Source: Palaemon carinicauda | Taxonomy: Eukaryota; Arthropoda; Malacostraca; Decapoda; Palaemonidae | Direction: 5' to 3' | Length of the DNA: 64,000 nucleotides | Assembly: GCF_036898095.1 (NCBI RefSeq) | Contig: NC_090751.1 | Location: 82,080,930 to 82,144,929, forward strand | Part shown: positions 1 to 12,959 of the stretch, one piece after another | How the letters are laid out: every line of letters starts with the position of its first letter | Numbering within the stretch: the first letter of the stretch is position 1 | The notes under the pieces: generated by a model | Seen by the model: only the letters and a program-made list of their open reading frames with translations | Told to the model about the DNA's origin: nothing | Databases searched by the model: none | Made by a program: the position numbers and the translations under genes

Positions 1-33
1 TTAGCAAGTAATAATAATATAAATAATAATGGT
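1..33 (+). mobile_element. Possible Jockey-like LINE 3' tail, cut by window edge
   Basis: The first bases read TTAGCAAGTAATAATAAT, which resembles the 3' terminus (AGCTTAGTAAATAATAAT and variants) of the Jockey-like fragments at 14270-14484 and 28467-30240, including the trailing AAT triplets. Only about 30 bases are visible, so this is tentative; it could also be a plain AAT microsatellite. Confidence 0.3.
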
Positions 34-44
34 AATCTATATTC

Positions 45-3000
45 TATATACCAAGGCATCTCACCCAATTTTTGGGGGTAGCAGACATCAAACAAATGAA
101 AAAAGGGGCCCTTTCCTCTGTACGCTCCTCCCAGCCTGACGAGGGATTCAACGGAGTTCGGCTGGTACTGCTAGGGTGACAGAGCCTACCCTCCCCTGTT
201 ATCCACCACCGGAAGGAGCAGCAAGGCATAGCAGAACTGCGTCACAATCGCTCGCCATTCATTCCTATTTCTAGCACACTCTCATGCCTCTCTCACATCT
301 ATCCTCCTATCACACAGAGCTTTCTTCACTCCATCTATCCACCCAAACCTTGGCCTTCCTCTTGTACTTCTCCCATCAACTCTTGCATTCATCACCTTCT
401 TTAGCAGACAGCCATTTTCCATTCTCTCAATATGGCCAAACCACCTCAACACATTCATATCCACTCTAGCTGCTAAATCATTTCTTATACCTGTTCTCAT
501 CCTCACTACTTCGTTCCTAACCCTATCTATTCGAAATACACCAGCCATACTCCTCAGACACTTCATCTCAAACACATTTAATTTCTGTCTCTCCGTCACC
601 TTCATTCCCCACAACTTTGATCCATACATCACAATTGGTAAAATCACTTGCCCATACAGAACTCTCTTTACATTCATGCCTAACCCTCTATTCTTTACCA
701 CTCCCTTCACTGCCCCCAACACTTTGCATCTGCTTCCACACCGCCATTTGCTGCAACAAAAGACCCAAAGTACTTAAACTTCCTCAAGTAACTCTCCATT
801 CAACAGACATTCAATATCGCACCACCTTTCCTTCTCGTACATCTCATAACCTTACTCATACCCACATTAACTCTCAACTTCCTTCTCTCACATACCCTTC
901 CAAATTCTGTCACTAATCAGCCAAGCTTCTCTTCCGAGTCTGCAACCATTACAGTATCATCTGCAAACAACTGATTTACCTCCCATTCATGATCATTCTC
1001 ATCTATCAGTTTCAATCCTCGTCCATGCACTCGAGCATTCACCTCTCTCACCACTCCATCAACATACAAGATAAACAACCATGGCAACATCACACATCCC
1101 TGTCTCAGCCCCACTCTCACTGAAAACCAATTGCTCACTTCAGTTCCTATCCTAACACACACTTTACTATCTTTGTAGAAACTTTTAACTGCTTGCAACA
1201 ACCTTCCACGAATTCCATGTAACCTCATTACATTCCACATCGCTTTCCTATCAACTCTATCATATGCTTTCTTCAGATCCATAAATGCAACATACACCTC
1301 CTAACCTTTTGCTAAATATTTCTTGCATATCTGCCTAACTGTGAAAATATGATTCATACATCCCTTACCACTTCTAAAACCACCCTGTACCTCTAAGATT
1401 GCATTCTCTGTTTTATCCTTAATCCTATTAATCAGTACTCTACCATACACTTTTCCAATCACACTCAACAAACTAATACCCCTTAAATTACAACACTCAG
1501 GCACATCTCCCTTATCCCTATATATTGGTACAATACATGCACAAACCCAATCTACTGGTACCACTGACAACATAAAACACATTAAACAATCTCACCAACC
1601 ATTCAAGTACAGTCAAACCCTATTCCTTTAACATCTCAGTTTCCACACCATCCATACCAGGTGCTTTTCCTACGCTCATTTCATCTGGTGCTCTCCTCAC
1701 TTCCTCCCTTGAAATCTCACTCATTGTCATCTCCCATCAATGGCACCTCAACACCTGCAACAGCAATTATATCTGCCTCCCTATTATCCTCAACATTCAG
1801 TAAACTTTCAAAATATTCCGCCCACCTTTTCCTTGCCTTCTCTCCTTTTAACAACCTTCCATTTCCAGCTTTCACTGTCTCTTCAATTCTCATACCAGCC
1901 TACCTTACTCTCTTCACTTCTTATTCTCTTCATATGAATGACCCAATCCCTGACCCTACCTCAGGTCAGCCGCCCTCTTTGCCTGAGTTACCTTGCATTT
2001 TACTTCCACATTTTTCTCTCTATATCTTTCATGCTTCTCTACACTATTACTCTGCAGCCACTCTTCGAATGTCCTCTATTTCTCTTCCACTTTCACATTC
2101 ACTCCTTCATTACACTATTCACTACCCTTCCTCATGCTGCCTCAAACAATCTTCTTGCTACACACATCACTTGTAATCCTAACAAAATTTTCTTTTACTA
2201 ACTTCCACTCCTCCTCTAAATTACCAGTTTCCCTCACTTTCACTCTATCATATGCCATTTTCAACCTTTCTTGATATTCACTTTTTACCTCAGGTTTTAT
2301 TAACTCTTCAACACTCACTAGTTCCCTTTTATACATCCCCACTGTTTTGCTACAACTAATTTTCCTTCCACCAAAAAATTATCAAACATACTGTTAGCCA
2401 TACCCATAAACAAGTGCACGTCTTTCAATCTTTCAAACATTCTTCTAGTTATCACATAATCCATTAATTTCTACCACTCTTACCCATGTATACTTGTTTT
2501 TATCTTTCCTTTGGAAAAAGATAGAACTTATCTATATCTCTTGCTCAACACATATCTGCCAGTCTCTCACCACTCTCATTTTCACCTGGTACGCCATATT
2601 TCCCAATGACACCTTCCAACTCTCCAGCGCCCACTCTAGCATTCAAGTACCTAATTACATAATTCATTCTACCCCGTCCTTCTACACACCTAATTAATTC
2701 ATTCCAGAACTCATTCCGCTCCTCTTCACTTTTCTCACAACCTGGTCCATACACACTAACAAAAGCCAAACATTCCCTACCCAACCTAACACTTACCCAC
2801 ATTAACCTAGATGATATCTCACTTCACCCTTCCCTTTTATCTGTCTCACACAAAGCCAATATATCCATACTTCTATTCCTAAACATACTTCCAATCTCAC
2901 ATCTTTTACTCTCTCTCGTACTACATCCACGCATATCCAGACAGCCCAAAACTAGAGTGTGGGGAGCAGTCACTCTTCCCCCAGCTCCACCTCTTTGATG

Positions 3001-3133
3001 TCTCACAGGAGTGTATAATACAAGAGAGGGGGTTCCCAGCCCCTCGTCCCATTCCTTTTAGTTGCCTCTTATGACACGCATGGATATGTTAGTGCTATTC
3101 TAATTGCTGTTATGTCCCTATGGCGACAGGGAG
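45..3133 (-). mobile_element. RTE-like non-LTR retrotransposon, copy 1 (degenerate)
   Basis: The whole segment is the reverse complement of the RTE-like element at 34397-44495 with its DIRS insertion left out. The 3' end (45-240, TATACCAAGGCA at the tip) matches the terminal part of that copy at 44240-44480. The 5' end (about 2940-3133) matches its leader with the GTCRTAAGAGGC segment. The copy carries many small indels and stops and has lost part of the central region, so it cannot be active. It lies downstream of the last coding exon of the TCAIM-like gene. Confidence 0.9.
280..3006 (-). pseudogene. Endonuclease/reverse transcriptase of RTE-like LINE, broken
   Basis: Read on the minus strand. 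The apurinic-type endonuclease begins at 3006-2824 (TLVLGCLDMRG, then ALCET with the acidic residue). It continues at 2802-2545 (SVYGPG, and VRYLNARVG where the better copy has VMGDLNARVG, so the Asp is lost) and 2342-2142. The reverse transcriptase follows in pieces: 1582-1301 (GGFRSGKGCMNHIF), 1297-917 (FMDLKKAYDRVD with motif A Asp; FADDTVMVADSEEKL motif C), and 722-282 (C-terminal LRWFGHIERMENGCLLKK region). The pieces are in different frames or separated by stops. In the intact family the product nicks target DNA and primes reverse transcription in the nucleus. Confidence 0.88.
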
Positions 3134-3146
3134 CATAATAATAATA

Positions 3147-3187
<41 letters not shown>
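3134..3187. repeat. (AAT)n microsatellite
   Basis: Run of ATA/AAT triplets with one interruption, directly abutting the 5' end of the RTE-like copy. Such tracts also follow the Jockey-like 3' ends in this window, so the LINE may have inserted in or next to an older retrotransposon tail. Confidence 0.9.
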
Positions 3188-6100
3188 TGCCGGTCTTGGC
3201 CATCTATTTCATTTATTTTTTCCTAGTTAACTTGATTTCTACATTAAAATCTTCCATATTTTCAATATTTCTCTTATTTCCCTGTATTCTTACCTTTTAT
3301 TATTCTCATTCTGAAGTGATTCAGCAAATGTAAAAATAGCTATGTAATTTAAGCAAAAACAAACATTTTAAAAGTTTTTTTTAATTAGAATTCAAGTACT
3401 TGAAAAGTATTAAACAACTTAAGTTCTTGCAAATTCCATTTTTATTCATCTGCCATTGAGGATGGGTTGAACAGCAGCAAACCCTACCTCTATTATTTCT
3501 GAATACATTTAAAGGCTATATGATTCCTGCTGTGCTTCATGTCAGTTACATGATTGCAAGACACTAAAGACCAGCATTTTTTTATTTTGCATCACAGATT
3601 CTTTATTATAGAATTTTCCCTTATTCTCAACAATCTTATTTTAATATCCTATAAATTTCCAATATCAACAGCACCTTACAAAAATAATCTATATACATAC
3701 ACAATGAATATACATAAATACAATACAGTAGTCCCTGTTTACACCACTGGGATGCATTCCACTGTGACCAATCATAATGGGAAACATTGTATGTCAACAC
3801 CAACTTCTTATAGTGAAATAGAACACATTTCAAAGGATCATCACTATATGCAGTTGTTTAGGCAATAAATCAAATGAATGTATACCATGCATATATAATC
3901 AACTGAAGGAAATAGATATCATACAAACCATGCTTTTCATAAAAACCTAATTATATATTGCCTTTCCTCCTTGCATCTGAGCCAGTTGCACCAACTTGTA
4001 GTTATCAAAATCTATTTACCCTTCTTGGGCATGCCTTGTCCTTCTATGGAACCTCTGCTACCAGTCATTATTTTTTGTCTGCCATGCAATAAGTGTGAAT
4101 GCAAGGATTCGTGACCACTCATATGGTTAATTGAATTCTACGAAGAAACATGTTTTGCGATGAAACAATCGCTTGTTTAATACAACCTTATCATTGCTTT
4201 TGTCTGAAATGTATTATAGGTTAGATTACAAGCACTGAGAGAGAAGAAAGTCCATGTGGTGGTCAGAAGTCTCCCCTATGAAAGAGCACTGATACCCTTG
4301 TAAAGAAATGTCTCCATTAGTAGGAAGTTCACTAAGATAGTAAAAGCACAATTTAAACACCTGCAATTGAGAGGCAGATAGCCAGGCACACTTAATCTCA
4401 GTGGAAAAGCATCTTGTGGTTTATGAGTATCCTGTAAACAAAATCTTAGAAAAACCAAACGGCTTCTCCATTTACATGTTCAATAAATGGCAGGAAGTTC
4501 CACAGAATAGAGCAAGAACCTTGTGAGCCTTGATCTAAAGACAAAACAAATCTTTGAACGAAACATAAGCCCAAGATATTGGGTGACAAGAAGATTGCTT
4601 GCAGATACTTGAGATAGAGTTGAGTTGATACTAAGTGAAACTTGAAAGTGCGCTGAAGGAAGTCGCCATTAAATCCAATGACCAGCCATTAGTACTACAG
4701 ACCTCACTTGATAGATCACAGACTTCAATAACATACTTGAAGGTCAGGCTAGCAGAAACAGTGTGAAGTATCAAATCCAAGAAACAGGGGTCCCAAAGAG
4801 CCTTATATGAGGTCTGGATAAGCTATGCAATACCAGGTTCAAAGTCTACTCCTAGAGATTCCACCACTGCCAGGGATCAACTGGTAACAAAATATACAGT
4901 ATTGTTGATACCATTATCATTTCTCAAGACTATACCACAATTAGTAACAACCCAAGCAATAAATCTTCATCATAACCCAAAGTAAAAATAATAGACAAAC
5001 AGCCAATGCTGGATACTCTTCAACTGTGTAGATAAAAAATTCAGGTAGAGTAAGTGTGAATTATGTAGGAGTTCAAATGCTTCTAAAGTTTGGTCAGATT
5101 AAGAAGAAATCTTGGACTATTAACTACTACATGAACAAAATCCATGAACCACTACTGCCATGGCTAAAGGAGGGCACCAAGATTTTCTAGGAGTCTGACA
5201 ACAGCAAGAACATCAGCAAAACCTACTTAATTTATCTACAGGGATGGAAGGCATAAACATCCAGACTGCTCATCTGCAGTGGTGGCAGGTCACTTGATGA
5301 CACCAGATGAGGTGACCAGTGATCAACTTTTCATAGGAGTGGTAAAATTTAGACAACAAAAAATAATTTGATGACAGAAAATTAAATCTACGGAGTGATC
5401 TCCATCATTTCAGTTCCCGATTTCTGGCCTACTATGTCTAATACGGAAAATATTTCCGCATAATTATCAAGGTTGAAAAACTTTTTGGTATATAAATGTC
5501 TTATATTTATAATATGAAGTCTATATTTTTATATCTGTTGATCTGTATTGTATTTTGAACTATACCTAACATAAAGTATAGAAATTGTCAGTATATTTGG
5601 TTAATTTAGCGGATGTTTTGTTGATGGTCGGTATTACAGCGTTTATGACATCCTTTGTTCCACTTAAGTATTGTGATAGTGTTATTTTTAAGTTGCACAT
5701 GCCTTGACTTACTGCATACTATGTTCCGTTTATACCAAATATCACACCATGAAATTATTTTAGATGTGTATATTCGGCTGCTACTTCTGTTATTTACTAA
5801 TAAACTGTAGTTTTCCAATAACTTTTATACAAAGTGCATAGCCCTTGTAGTCCTTAAAACTTGCATCTCTGTATCAAAGAACTAACCAATTTCTCGTCTC
5901 GCACATCTGTTGCAACGAGCATAGGGTTAAACCAATAGGATTCAGCAGGGTCTTCCATAACCTGCATCTGTTAGATATATGGATTAATTTGAATGTTATT
6001 GGAATCATGCATTTCTTTAATAAATTATAGGAACCAAGTTCTGTAAACTCAATAAATAGATATGATATATGCATAACTATAGGTAACCTTTGCATACTCT

Positions 6101-6249
6101 GACACTTTCATACAATTTAGGCAAAATAATCTATTCAATTATTACACCTCTTTTTACATAGGCCTACCTTCCATATTCAGTTAACAATCAGGTATGAAAG
6201 TACTTGGTGTTTTACATATTTAATTTCCTTATTCAGATCACAGTTTGAT
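3188..6249. other. AT-rich intergenic sequence, no gene recognised
   Basis: No exon with coding character was found on either strand. At 3727-3760 there is CAGTAGTCCCTG followed by a decayed arm, which looks like the terminal repeat of a Tigger/pogo-type DNA transposon or MITE, inserted next to TA. The stretch 4260-5340 has a more even base composition than its surroundings and a minus-strand open stretch at 4276-4458, which may be an old retroelement remnant, but I could not identify a family. Confidence 0.5.
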
Positions 6250-7530
6250 ATGGGCCCAAGATGGAAGTTTGTCCATAATTGGCTCTCAAATGAGTGATTC
6301 AGAGATTGGCTAAAGAAGGTATACAAGGAAATGGACAGCAGGCTTTTTGTGATGTGTGCCAGAAGACACTATCAGTGGAAATAGCCACTATCAAGCACCA
6401 CATGATATCTGCCATTAATTCAGCTTATGTAACAAGAAAAGCAGCTTTCCTTGAACCATCTTCATCAACTAGCCGGAATACTGATGTTGCTGTAGATAGT
6501 TCATTAAAAGATAAAATACCAAGATCTTACGTGAAACTTGCAGGATATTTCACAGAAAATATTATTCCTTTATATTCTATTGACCATCTCGTAGATTTAT
6601 CTAAGGATATATTCAGTGATCCTAGAGTAGCCCAATCCATGATGTTAAAGCGGCAGAAAGCATCCTATGTAATTAAAGAAATGGGACAAACTGCCAAGGA
6701 GCAAATAGCAGAATTTCTAAAGAAAAACAAGTTTCCTATCATTATAGATGAGAATACTGATATAAGTAGAGTACTACAAAATTATGCTCAGTAGTAGCAA
6801 ATTATTTTGATGCCAATTAAGAACCCACCCGGACAAAGTTGCTAGATCTTATAGAAGTACACACTTCATGTAAAAACGATGAGGGATTGACAGGTCAACA
6901 CCTCTTTGAATTGATTATCAACTTGATGTCAGTACATGAAATCCTTGTAGAACATTTGATTGGATTTAGAGTAGATGGTACCAGTAATATCATGGGCAAG
7001 CATTATTCCTTAATAAGTAGACTTAAGAAAGCAGCACCAGGTATAAGAATTTTAAAATGTGCCTGTCATTCAATCCACTTTTGTGCCTCAAATGCACCAA
7101 AGACACTTCCAAGAAAATGTGAGGATTTGATCAGATCAATTTACTCTTATTTTTCTCATAGCTCCAAATGGATAACAGAATTTGTTGAATTTCATGAATT
7201 CTGTGATACAGAACCTCATAGAATGGTACATGTCTCCCAAACTCAATGGCTTTCACTCCTTATGGCAGTGGTTTGTGTACTGGAGCAATGGCGACCCCTC
7301 TCCTTGTTTTTCACAAATAAGCCTTTAGAAGATAGATTGACATCAGAATCAATACACAACAGCTTGCAAGACCCATCTTTGCATATATATTTTCAGTTTT
7401 TAGATTTTAGACTGCCACATTTTACTAATTTCAATAATACTTTTCAAAAGACTGAGCCAACCTTTCATCTTCTCTACAATGGATGCAGAATATTGTACTC
7501 TGACATTTTATAACAAGTCATCTCTATAAG
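6250..7530 (+). pseudogene. hAT-like (ZMYM6/SCAND3-type) transposase-derived pseudogene
   Basis: Plus-strand fragments in several frames: about 6257-6300 (KFVHNWLSNE then a stop), 6310-6794 (BED-like Cys pair CDVCQKT, then GYFTENIIPLYSIDHL and PIIIDENTDIS, a DDE catalytic strand), and 6839-7513. The last contains FRVDGTSNIMG, LKCACHSIHFCAS, CEDLIRSIYSYF, HVSQTQWLSL and FLDFRLPHF, all typical of the hAT-like transposase domain found in domesticated vertebrate ZMYM/SCAND proteins. A frameshift near 6770, a stop near 6820 and another frameshift near 6300 break the frame, and the C-terminal hAT dimerisation part is missing after about 7530. No terminal inverted repeats were seen. A dead DNA-transposon copy is the most likely reading. 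Confidence 0.82.
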
Positions 7531-10500
7531 AACGATGATTGTTAATGATGAAAATAACATTTATTTTCATCATGACAACTGTCAGCTCAATTTTATATGC
7601 ATGGGATGCAACTTATAGCTGCTATAATTTTCTTTAGTTGTCCCTGAAATTAAAGTTAATTTTACATAAGCACCCAGTTTTTTTTTTTTACCAATTGGAA
7701 ATCCTAGGCTGGGCAACACTGGCTGGCAGAACTGCCACTTCAGCAGGACAAAAGCAATTGATGACAGCAGAGACCACCAGGAGCAACAGGTGGCAGCCAA
7801 CCAAATCATGCTCTAATGCACAAATTAATCCGATGCTTTTACAGATTCATGAAGTAAGGATCAACAGTAGGCGGTAATTCCCCTCTTGTGAGACAATGCA
7901 AAAGGCATCATGTCAGTAAGTGAAGAAGCTAGAAACAGATATCCCTCTTTAGTCACAAGTGTACCATCAGACTTTGAACTCTTCAAGAGACAAATAAGCC
8001 ACAAGAACATACAAGCTGACTGAGCACCTGTAGTTTCTATCAATAGCTCTGGCACAAGTCTTTGTGGAGGGGAGATGTCATTGCAACCATAGCAGCATTA
8101 TCCAATGAATTTACGGTGCAAAAGAAACGCTTCCAAAAGCAGATGAGGCCGCCGAAAAAGCTTGAGAAAGTCCCTTTTTTTTTTTTGGTAAACAGGAACA
8201 AATAACCACCAAACAATAATAAATACTTGACATCTGATAAGGCAAACACTGCTAATCCCAACATGAACATTCATTGTAGGCCTTACCAGGAAACCCCTAA
8301 CATGTACAGGGGGTTGGGTAAAATGATAATGTTAAACACTTCAAACACCATTGTCTCTTGGTTCTAAAGATAAATTATACAAGACTGAATTGTCATGTAC
8401 TGAATTTTAAAATCAAATTAAACAATACGTTTGAAACATAACAATGTACAGTATACCAAAAAGTGATTTATAAAAAGGCACATCATAAATGTAAGCAGAA
8501 AACTAAAGAATCAAGTCTGAACAAATTTCACACTTGTCAAGGCTAAACTGTATGTTCTCACACAATTTGAGAGAATCCCTTGCTATTTTGAAAATCACGA
8601 TAAAAAAAAACAAAATTCCACCAAACCCTGATAGGAAAAGCAATGAAAAAGTGGGATGCTCTTAGTAATGCCAGGATGATCATGCACAGTAAGAAATATC
8701 CCTCTCCTATCTCCCAAGACCATATATTCACTTACATTACAATTAAATGTAAGATGAAAATTTAGCTCAAAACAGGAAAAAGGTTAAAGAAATTTTAAAG
8801 AATAATGTCAAAATGATTGCCTACAGTTAAACATCACTTTGAAGCTAAATCATCATTGTTTCTCCTCCATGGAAGAACACAAAAACATGTCTGGTAGCTG
8901 GGTTGTCATAGGAGGATGGACAAGTCCAGTGAGGGATTTTGGATCTTGATCCATGTTAGTTGGTGCAACTACCTCAATTGCATAGAATAAAGGCTGTGCA
9001 GTACAGTACAGTACAGTACACTATACGATTTACAGGGTGAAAAAAATATTACTGTATATAATTCTCAGAATTAGTGTCAAATGCATTTAGACCTTAGAAT
9101 TTTTAATGGCTGATTGCATTTGAATTGAGACTAAATTACTTTCAATTGCATTGCATTTAGACAATCTAAAGCAAAAAAATTGAGCAGCAAGAAGAGATTA
9201 TATCACTGTGTAAGCAACACACACACTTAATAAAAGGAGAGAAGAGAATATAAAAAGGAACTATCCATGAAAAATAAAATTACTTAAAGAACTTTTTCAC
9301 AGCATAATCCTATTGTTGATCGTTATGTTCACACAACTCTATACAGTATTATTGAAATTTATATATCAACTGTGTTATTTACACAAATCTGTAATGTATT
9401 ATTGTAATTTATACATTACCTGTGTTACTGTTACTGTGCATATAAAAAATAGTTAATAGCCACGTAGATAAACTCCTCTTAGCTCCCTCAATAAGAGAGA
9501 GGCAACCCTATTTATCCTCCAATCTACTCTTTGATGCCCAGAGTACAAAACCAGATCTATAGCCTCCCATACTTCCTTACTGGGAGGGAAAAAAGAATGC
9601 CCGGAGAATTTTCTTACCCTCCTTGTAAGTGCACTTCTCAAAAGTAATGTTAATGAGTTGATGATTATTTCACAATTTTTTTTTTTTCAGTTAAATATTG
9701 CTTAGAAAAAAATCATAATAAAACATTGGTATATGCAGGGACTACTGTAAATAAGCTATATGCCTCTCAATTAATTAAAAATAAAAAGCTACTTTTTTCC
9801 ACAACAATAAGCTACTGTAATACTTTTCTCTATTGATAAAGGCAAAATATCTCTATATAGGTAAGCTATAATTATAGCAAAAGTTACAATAAGGACACAA
9901 TGAGGCTTAATAAGAAAAGGAAATGTGAGACACTTTCAATATTAGATGAAACATTTTGAACCAAGAATTTATAAAGAAAAAAATGCAAGTTCACTTTTGA
10001 TTCATGCAGAGCCCTCACCCCAAATGGTAGACCACTGTGACAGAGTTAAGAAAGTAACTGAATAAGTCACACAGTGAGGTAATACTTTGTAGACCTCTAA
10101 CCTGTCTAAAATACTGAGGCCTTAACTTGCTTTTAAACACTCCTAATACCTTATTATTAACCCCCAAAGAACTATAAAAACCTCATATCTTCATGTTTGA
10201 CCCGTGGAAAATTAATAATTGGTCGTATATTGAAATTGAATAGGGAATGAAATTGAAAATAAAACTATTTCATTATCATAAGAAAGAATTACTCTTTGAA
10301 GAGGTTTGCTCGTCTGACTCTGACAAAGGTCCCACAATCAGACAAACCATTACCAGACTTTTGTAATGGCAGGAAATACCAAGAGAACAAAGGGACATTT
10401 CTATGTTAGGAACACATTTCCCACCCGCAAGTTTAGCAACAGAATAATGCTCAATTATAACTTTTGCTATCCATAAAAGATGAACTCGTGAAGTTTGACT

Positions 10501-10979
10501 TACCCAGTTCTCTGATTTATAGAAGTCCATCAGCTTCAGATATACTGTACTTGCAGAAAAATTATTTATTAGATAAAGACTATAGCTATGAGCGGTTAGC
10601 TTAAAATATATGAAGTTACACATGCTTTGACTAGTCATGTGGAGTCATAGTTAGGTATTTCTATGTTAACATGACTGAACAAAACTACAAAACACCAGTT
10701 TTGATTATAATTTGAATTGAAATACATGTGCTATGAATTTTGTATCATCGACAGGGCTTTTATATTTTACTGAGGGAGTTCCAATACTGTATTTGAATAC
10801 TCTCAAAAGTATGTAATTCCTATAGTATCATCAATAAAATATAAACGCTCATGATCCAATCCAATCTTGTACCTATGGCACACAATAACTCTTTCTAAGA
10901 ACTGACTAGGAGCTTTAACAGCTATGAAAAGAAAGAATTGGCAGAAATATACAGTATACCAAGTACAAACCACTGGTAG
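7531..10979. other. AT-rich sequence, no confident gene; host 3' UTR probably at its right end
   Basis: Mostly AT-rich with short A and T runs. A minus-strand open stretch at 7861-8055 and neighbouring open pieces at 8040-8270 look slightly gene-like, but I could not tie them to a family or find convincing splice borders. A GTACA tandem run sits at 8999-9020. CAGGGACTACTG at about 9737 resembles the end of a pogo/Tigger-type MITE on the minus strand. The part just left of 10980 should be the 3' UTR of the TCAIM-like gene; the first AATAAA on the minus strand after the stop codon is at 10570-10565. Confidence 0.5.
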
Positions 10980-11211
10980 TTAATCCCAGTTCCAGGGAAT
11001 ACAAACTTCCCCATCGATCATCACAGTATAATAAGTAGTTATCCACAGTCTGGCACCCGACAGCAGCACATTTAGTCGGTGGGAGGACGTCAATAATCTC
11101 TCCAAACAATCTATCATCATGTCTGGAGCTATGGCATCATTCTTTTCAAGGAAGTCTAACCCAATATCTTCCATGCACTTGGCATGTAAGGCTTTCTCTC
11201 GATCACGTATA
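10980..11211 (-). CDS. TCAIM: TCAIM-like protein, last coding exon
   Basis: Minus-strand exon with the acceptor TTTTTTGTTCTACAG just upstream (from 11212). It starts with one base that completes an AGT serine codon begun in the exon at 31348-31479, reads 76 residues, and stops at TAA (10982-10980). The end MIDGEVCIPWNWD-stop matches the C-terminus of vertebrate TCAIM as I remember it (...DGDLCIPWNWK), and MMIDCLERLL corresponds to the family's helix before it. TCAIM (T-cell activation inhibitor, mitochondrial) is a conserved mitochondrial protein named for its expression in tolerance-promoting T cells. Its role in invertebrates is not established. The identification rests on similarity recalled by eye plus matching exon phases. 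Confidence 0.85.
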
Positions 11212-11644
11212 CTGTAGAACAAAAAATATACTTTAATGCACACACTGGAATAATTTGAGATTACTGTGCTAGGAAGTATAACAAATTCAATACTTCATGG
11301 GATAACTAAATCATCATGTTGTGAATTTTCTTTTTAACTTGGGAATGCGACTGGTACCAAAGATGAATTACGAATTTCGGCACAGCACTATGGTATTTCA
11401 GAACCAAAGTACTGTACAACTGGAGGAAATCTCGGCTATTACATTACGAGGTAAAAGTTAAGAGGTTGAGAGTATAGTAACTATTTCAATGACCACCATC
11501 TAAAATTCACTGTGAGAACTTCTTGACAATAAAACTAATATGACAACTCTTCCATATTAAATGATATCTGGTCTTTATATGACACCATACACTGGATACT
11601 ACCTCGGTTTCTAGTTTGTCCCCATCACCACAATTCTTCTTTTC

Positions 11645-11930
11645 CTTTAAAGATTTAAAAGCCGCTCATGAATAGCAAAGGCTAGGGACAGTGACTTTGC
11701 CCTATCAAGCAGGACAATGCCCTAGAGACTGACCATATATACACATATGATCAGCACCCAAGCCTCATCTCCACCCAAGCTAGGACCAAGGAGGGCTAGG
11801 CAATGGCAGCTGATGACTCAGCTGATAAGACCTATAGGCTGCCCGAAAAGCCCCACCCTTAGCTCACAAGGATGGTGAGCGGGACTTGAACCCCATCTGG
11901 CGTTCACATAGGCCACTACAATCCTTATGT
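11645..11930 (-). mobile_element. tRNA-derived SINE, copy 1
   Basis: Shares its whole body with 12355-12690 and 59640-59972 (GACCATATAT...GATCAGCACCCAAGC and GCTGATGACTCAGCTG cores). Read on the minus strand, the head contains GGGGTTCAAGTCCC (11894-11881), an RNA polymerase III B box as in tRNA genes. The tail at the low-coordinate end is the AT-rich TTTAAATC motif. It lies in the intron between the last two TCAIM-like exons, in the same orientation as the gene. The head is more degenerate than in copy 2. Confidence 0.78.
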
Positions 11931-12354
11931 GTGGAAATCCTTTAGTTGCTGAGGAAAGTTTTTTGCTTTTTCCTAGTACAGTAATGTTGGATTTATCTGC
12001 CCTCATTATTGCTACCTAAGGTTTCATGTATTTACCTTAATTCAGGATTATCTCAGAAATGGCTTCCAGTTTGATCAAGCATATTTTTCTAAGAGATAAC
12101 CAGTTAACAGAATTTTTCTCGACCAGCGTGCTCAATACTAACATGGAAGACTTACAGCATCTCATGTCAGATCATTCTTTTTAACAAAGTTCAGATAGAG
12201 TATAAGGTTAGTAAGCAATAACATTAGGATGTTGACACTGGAATAGGTTGGTGTTTTTTTTTAGTCCCTTTTTGCTAAGGATTCAGTTTAGAAGTTACTA
12301 AAATAAATCTGAAATGTCTTTCATTTAACTTGAATTATGTTTTATACTTTCACT

Positions 12355-12690
12355 CAGTTTAAAGGTTTAAAGGCCACTCGTGAATGGCAGAGGAAGGGAC
12401 AGTGATATTGCCCTAGCAAGCAGAACTATGTCCTAGAGACTGACCATATATCATATGATCAGCACCCAAGCCGCCTCTCCACCCAAGGTAGGACCAGGGA
12501 GGATCAGGTAATGGCTGCTGATGACTCAGCTGGGAGATCTATAGGCTCCCCCCAAACGACCCATCTTTAGCTCACCAGTAGGATGGTAAGGTTGTAGACA
12601 CTAAAGGAACTAACAAGTTTGAGGGGGACTTGAACCCCTGTCTAGCAATCACCAGGCAAGGACGTTACCAATAAGACCACAGGTATACAG
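12355..12690 (-). mobile_element. tRNA-derived SINE, copy 2
   Basis: Minus-strand SINE. Head: TGGTCTTATTGG, an A-box-like motif near 12675, followed by GGGGTTCAAGTCCC (12638-12625) as B box. The distance fits a tRNA-like promoter. Then follows the conserved body shared with the other two copies, ending in TTTAAACCTTTAAAC at about 12355-12370. This is the best copy of the three for defining the promoter. A genuine tRNA gene is unlikely because no acceptor or anticodon stems close. Confidence 0.8.
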
Positions 12691-12959
12691 CACCATTGGT
12701 TCCAGAGCCTTTCTAGATTAGTGATTTTATTGGATCGTGAAAGGTCATTTGTAACACACCTTTCACTCACTTATTGTACATATCATTATACAATTTAAGA
12801 TGCTAATTACAAAACAGTAATCTCTTCACCCATCCTGTCATCAGTACATCGCAGATTTATAAATATAAGTAAACCTATACAGTAGGGTCTTCTTCAAAGC
12901 GTTGGTTTCTGCAGCTTAATAAGTTTTATATTTTTTCAGATTTAAATTATTTTCTGAAG

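Noticed and set aside
7861..8270. Minus-strand open stretches resembling a host exon
   Set aside because: No family match, frame changes between them, and no convincing splice borders; left as unassigned sequence.
10509..10551. Micro-exon with acceptor and strong donor (CTGG|GTAAGT), reading YLKLMDFYKSENW
   Set aside because: It lies after the stop codon of the TCAIM-like last exon and no partner exon was found; most likely a chance match.
11881..12640. GGTTCAAGTCC boxes taken as tRNA genes
   Set aside because: The surrounding bases do not fold into a closed cloverleaf, and the same body is repeated three times, so they are SINE promoters.
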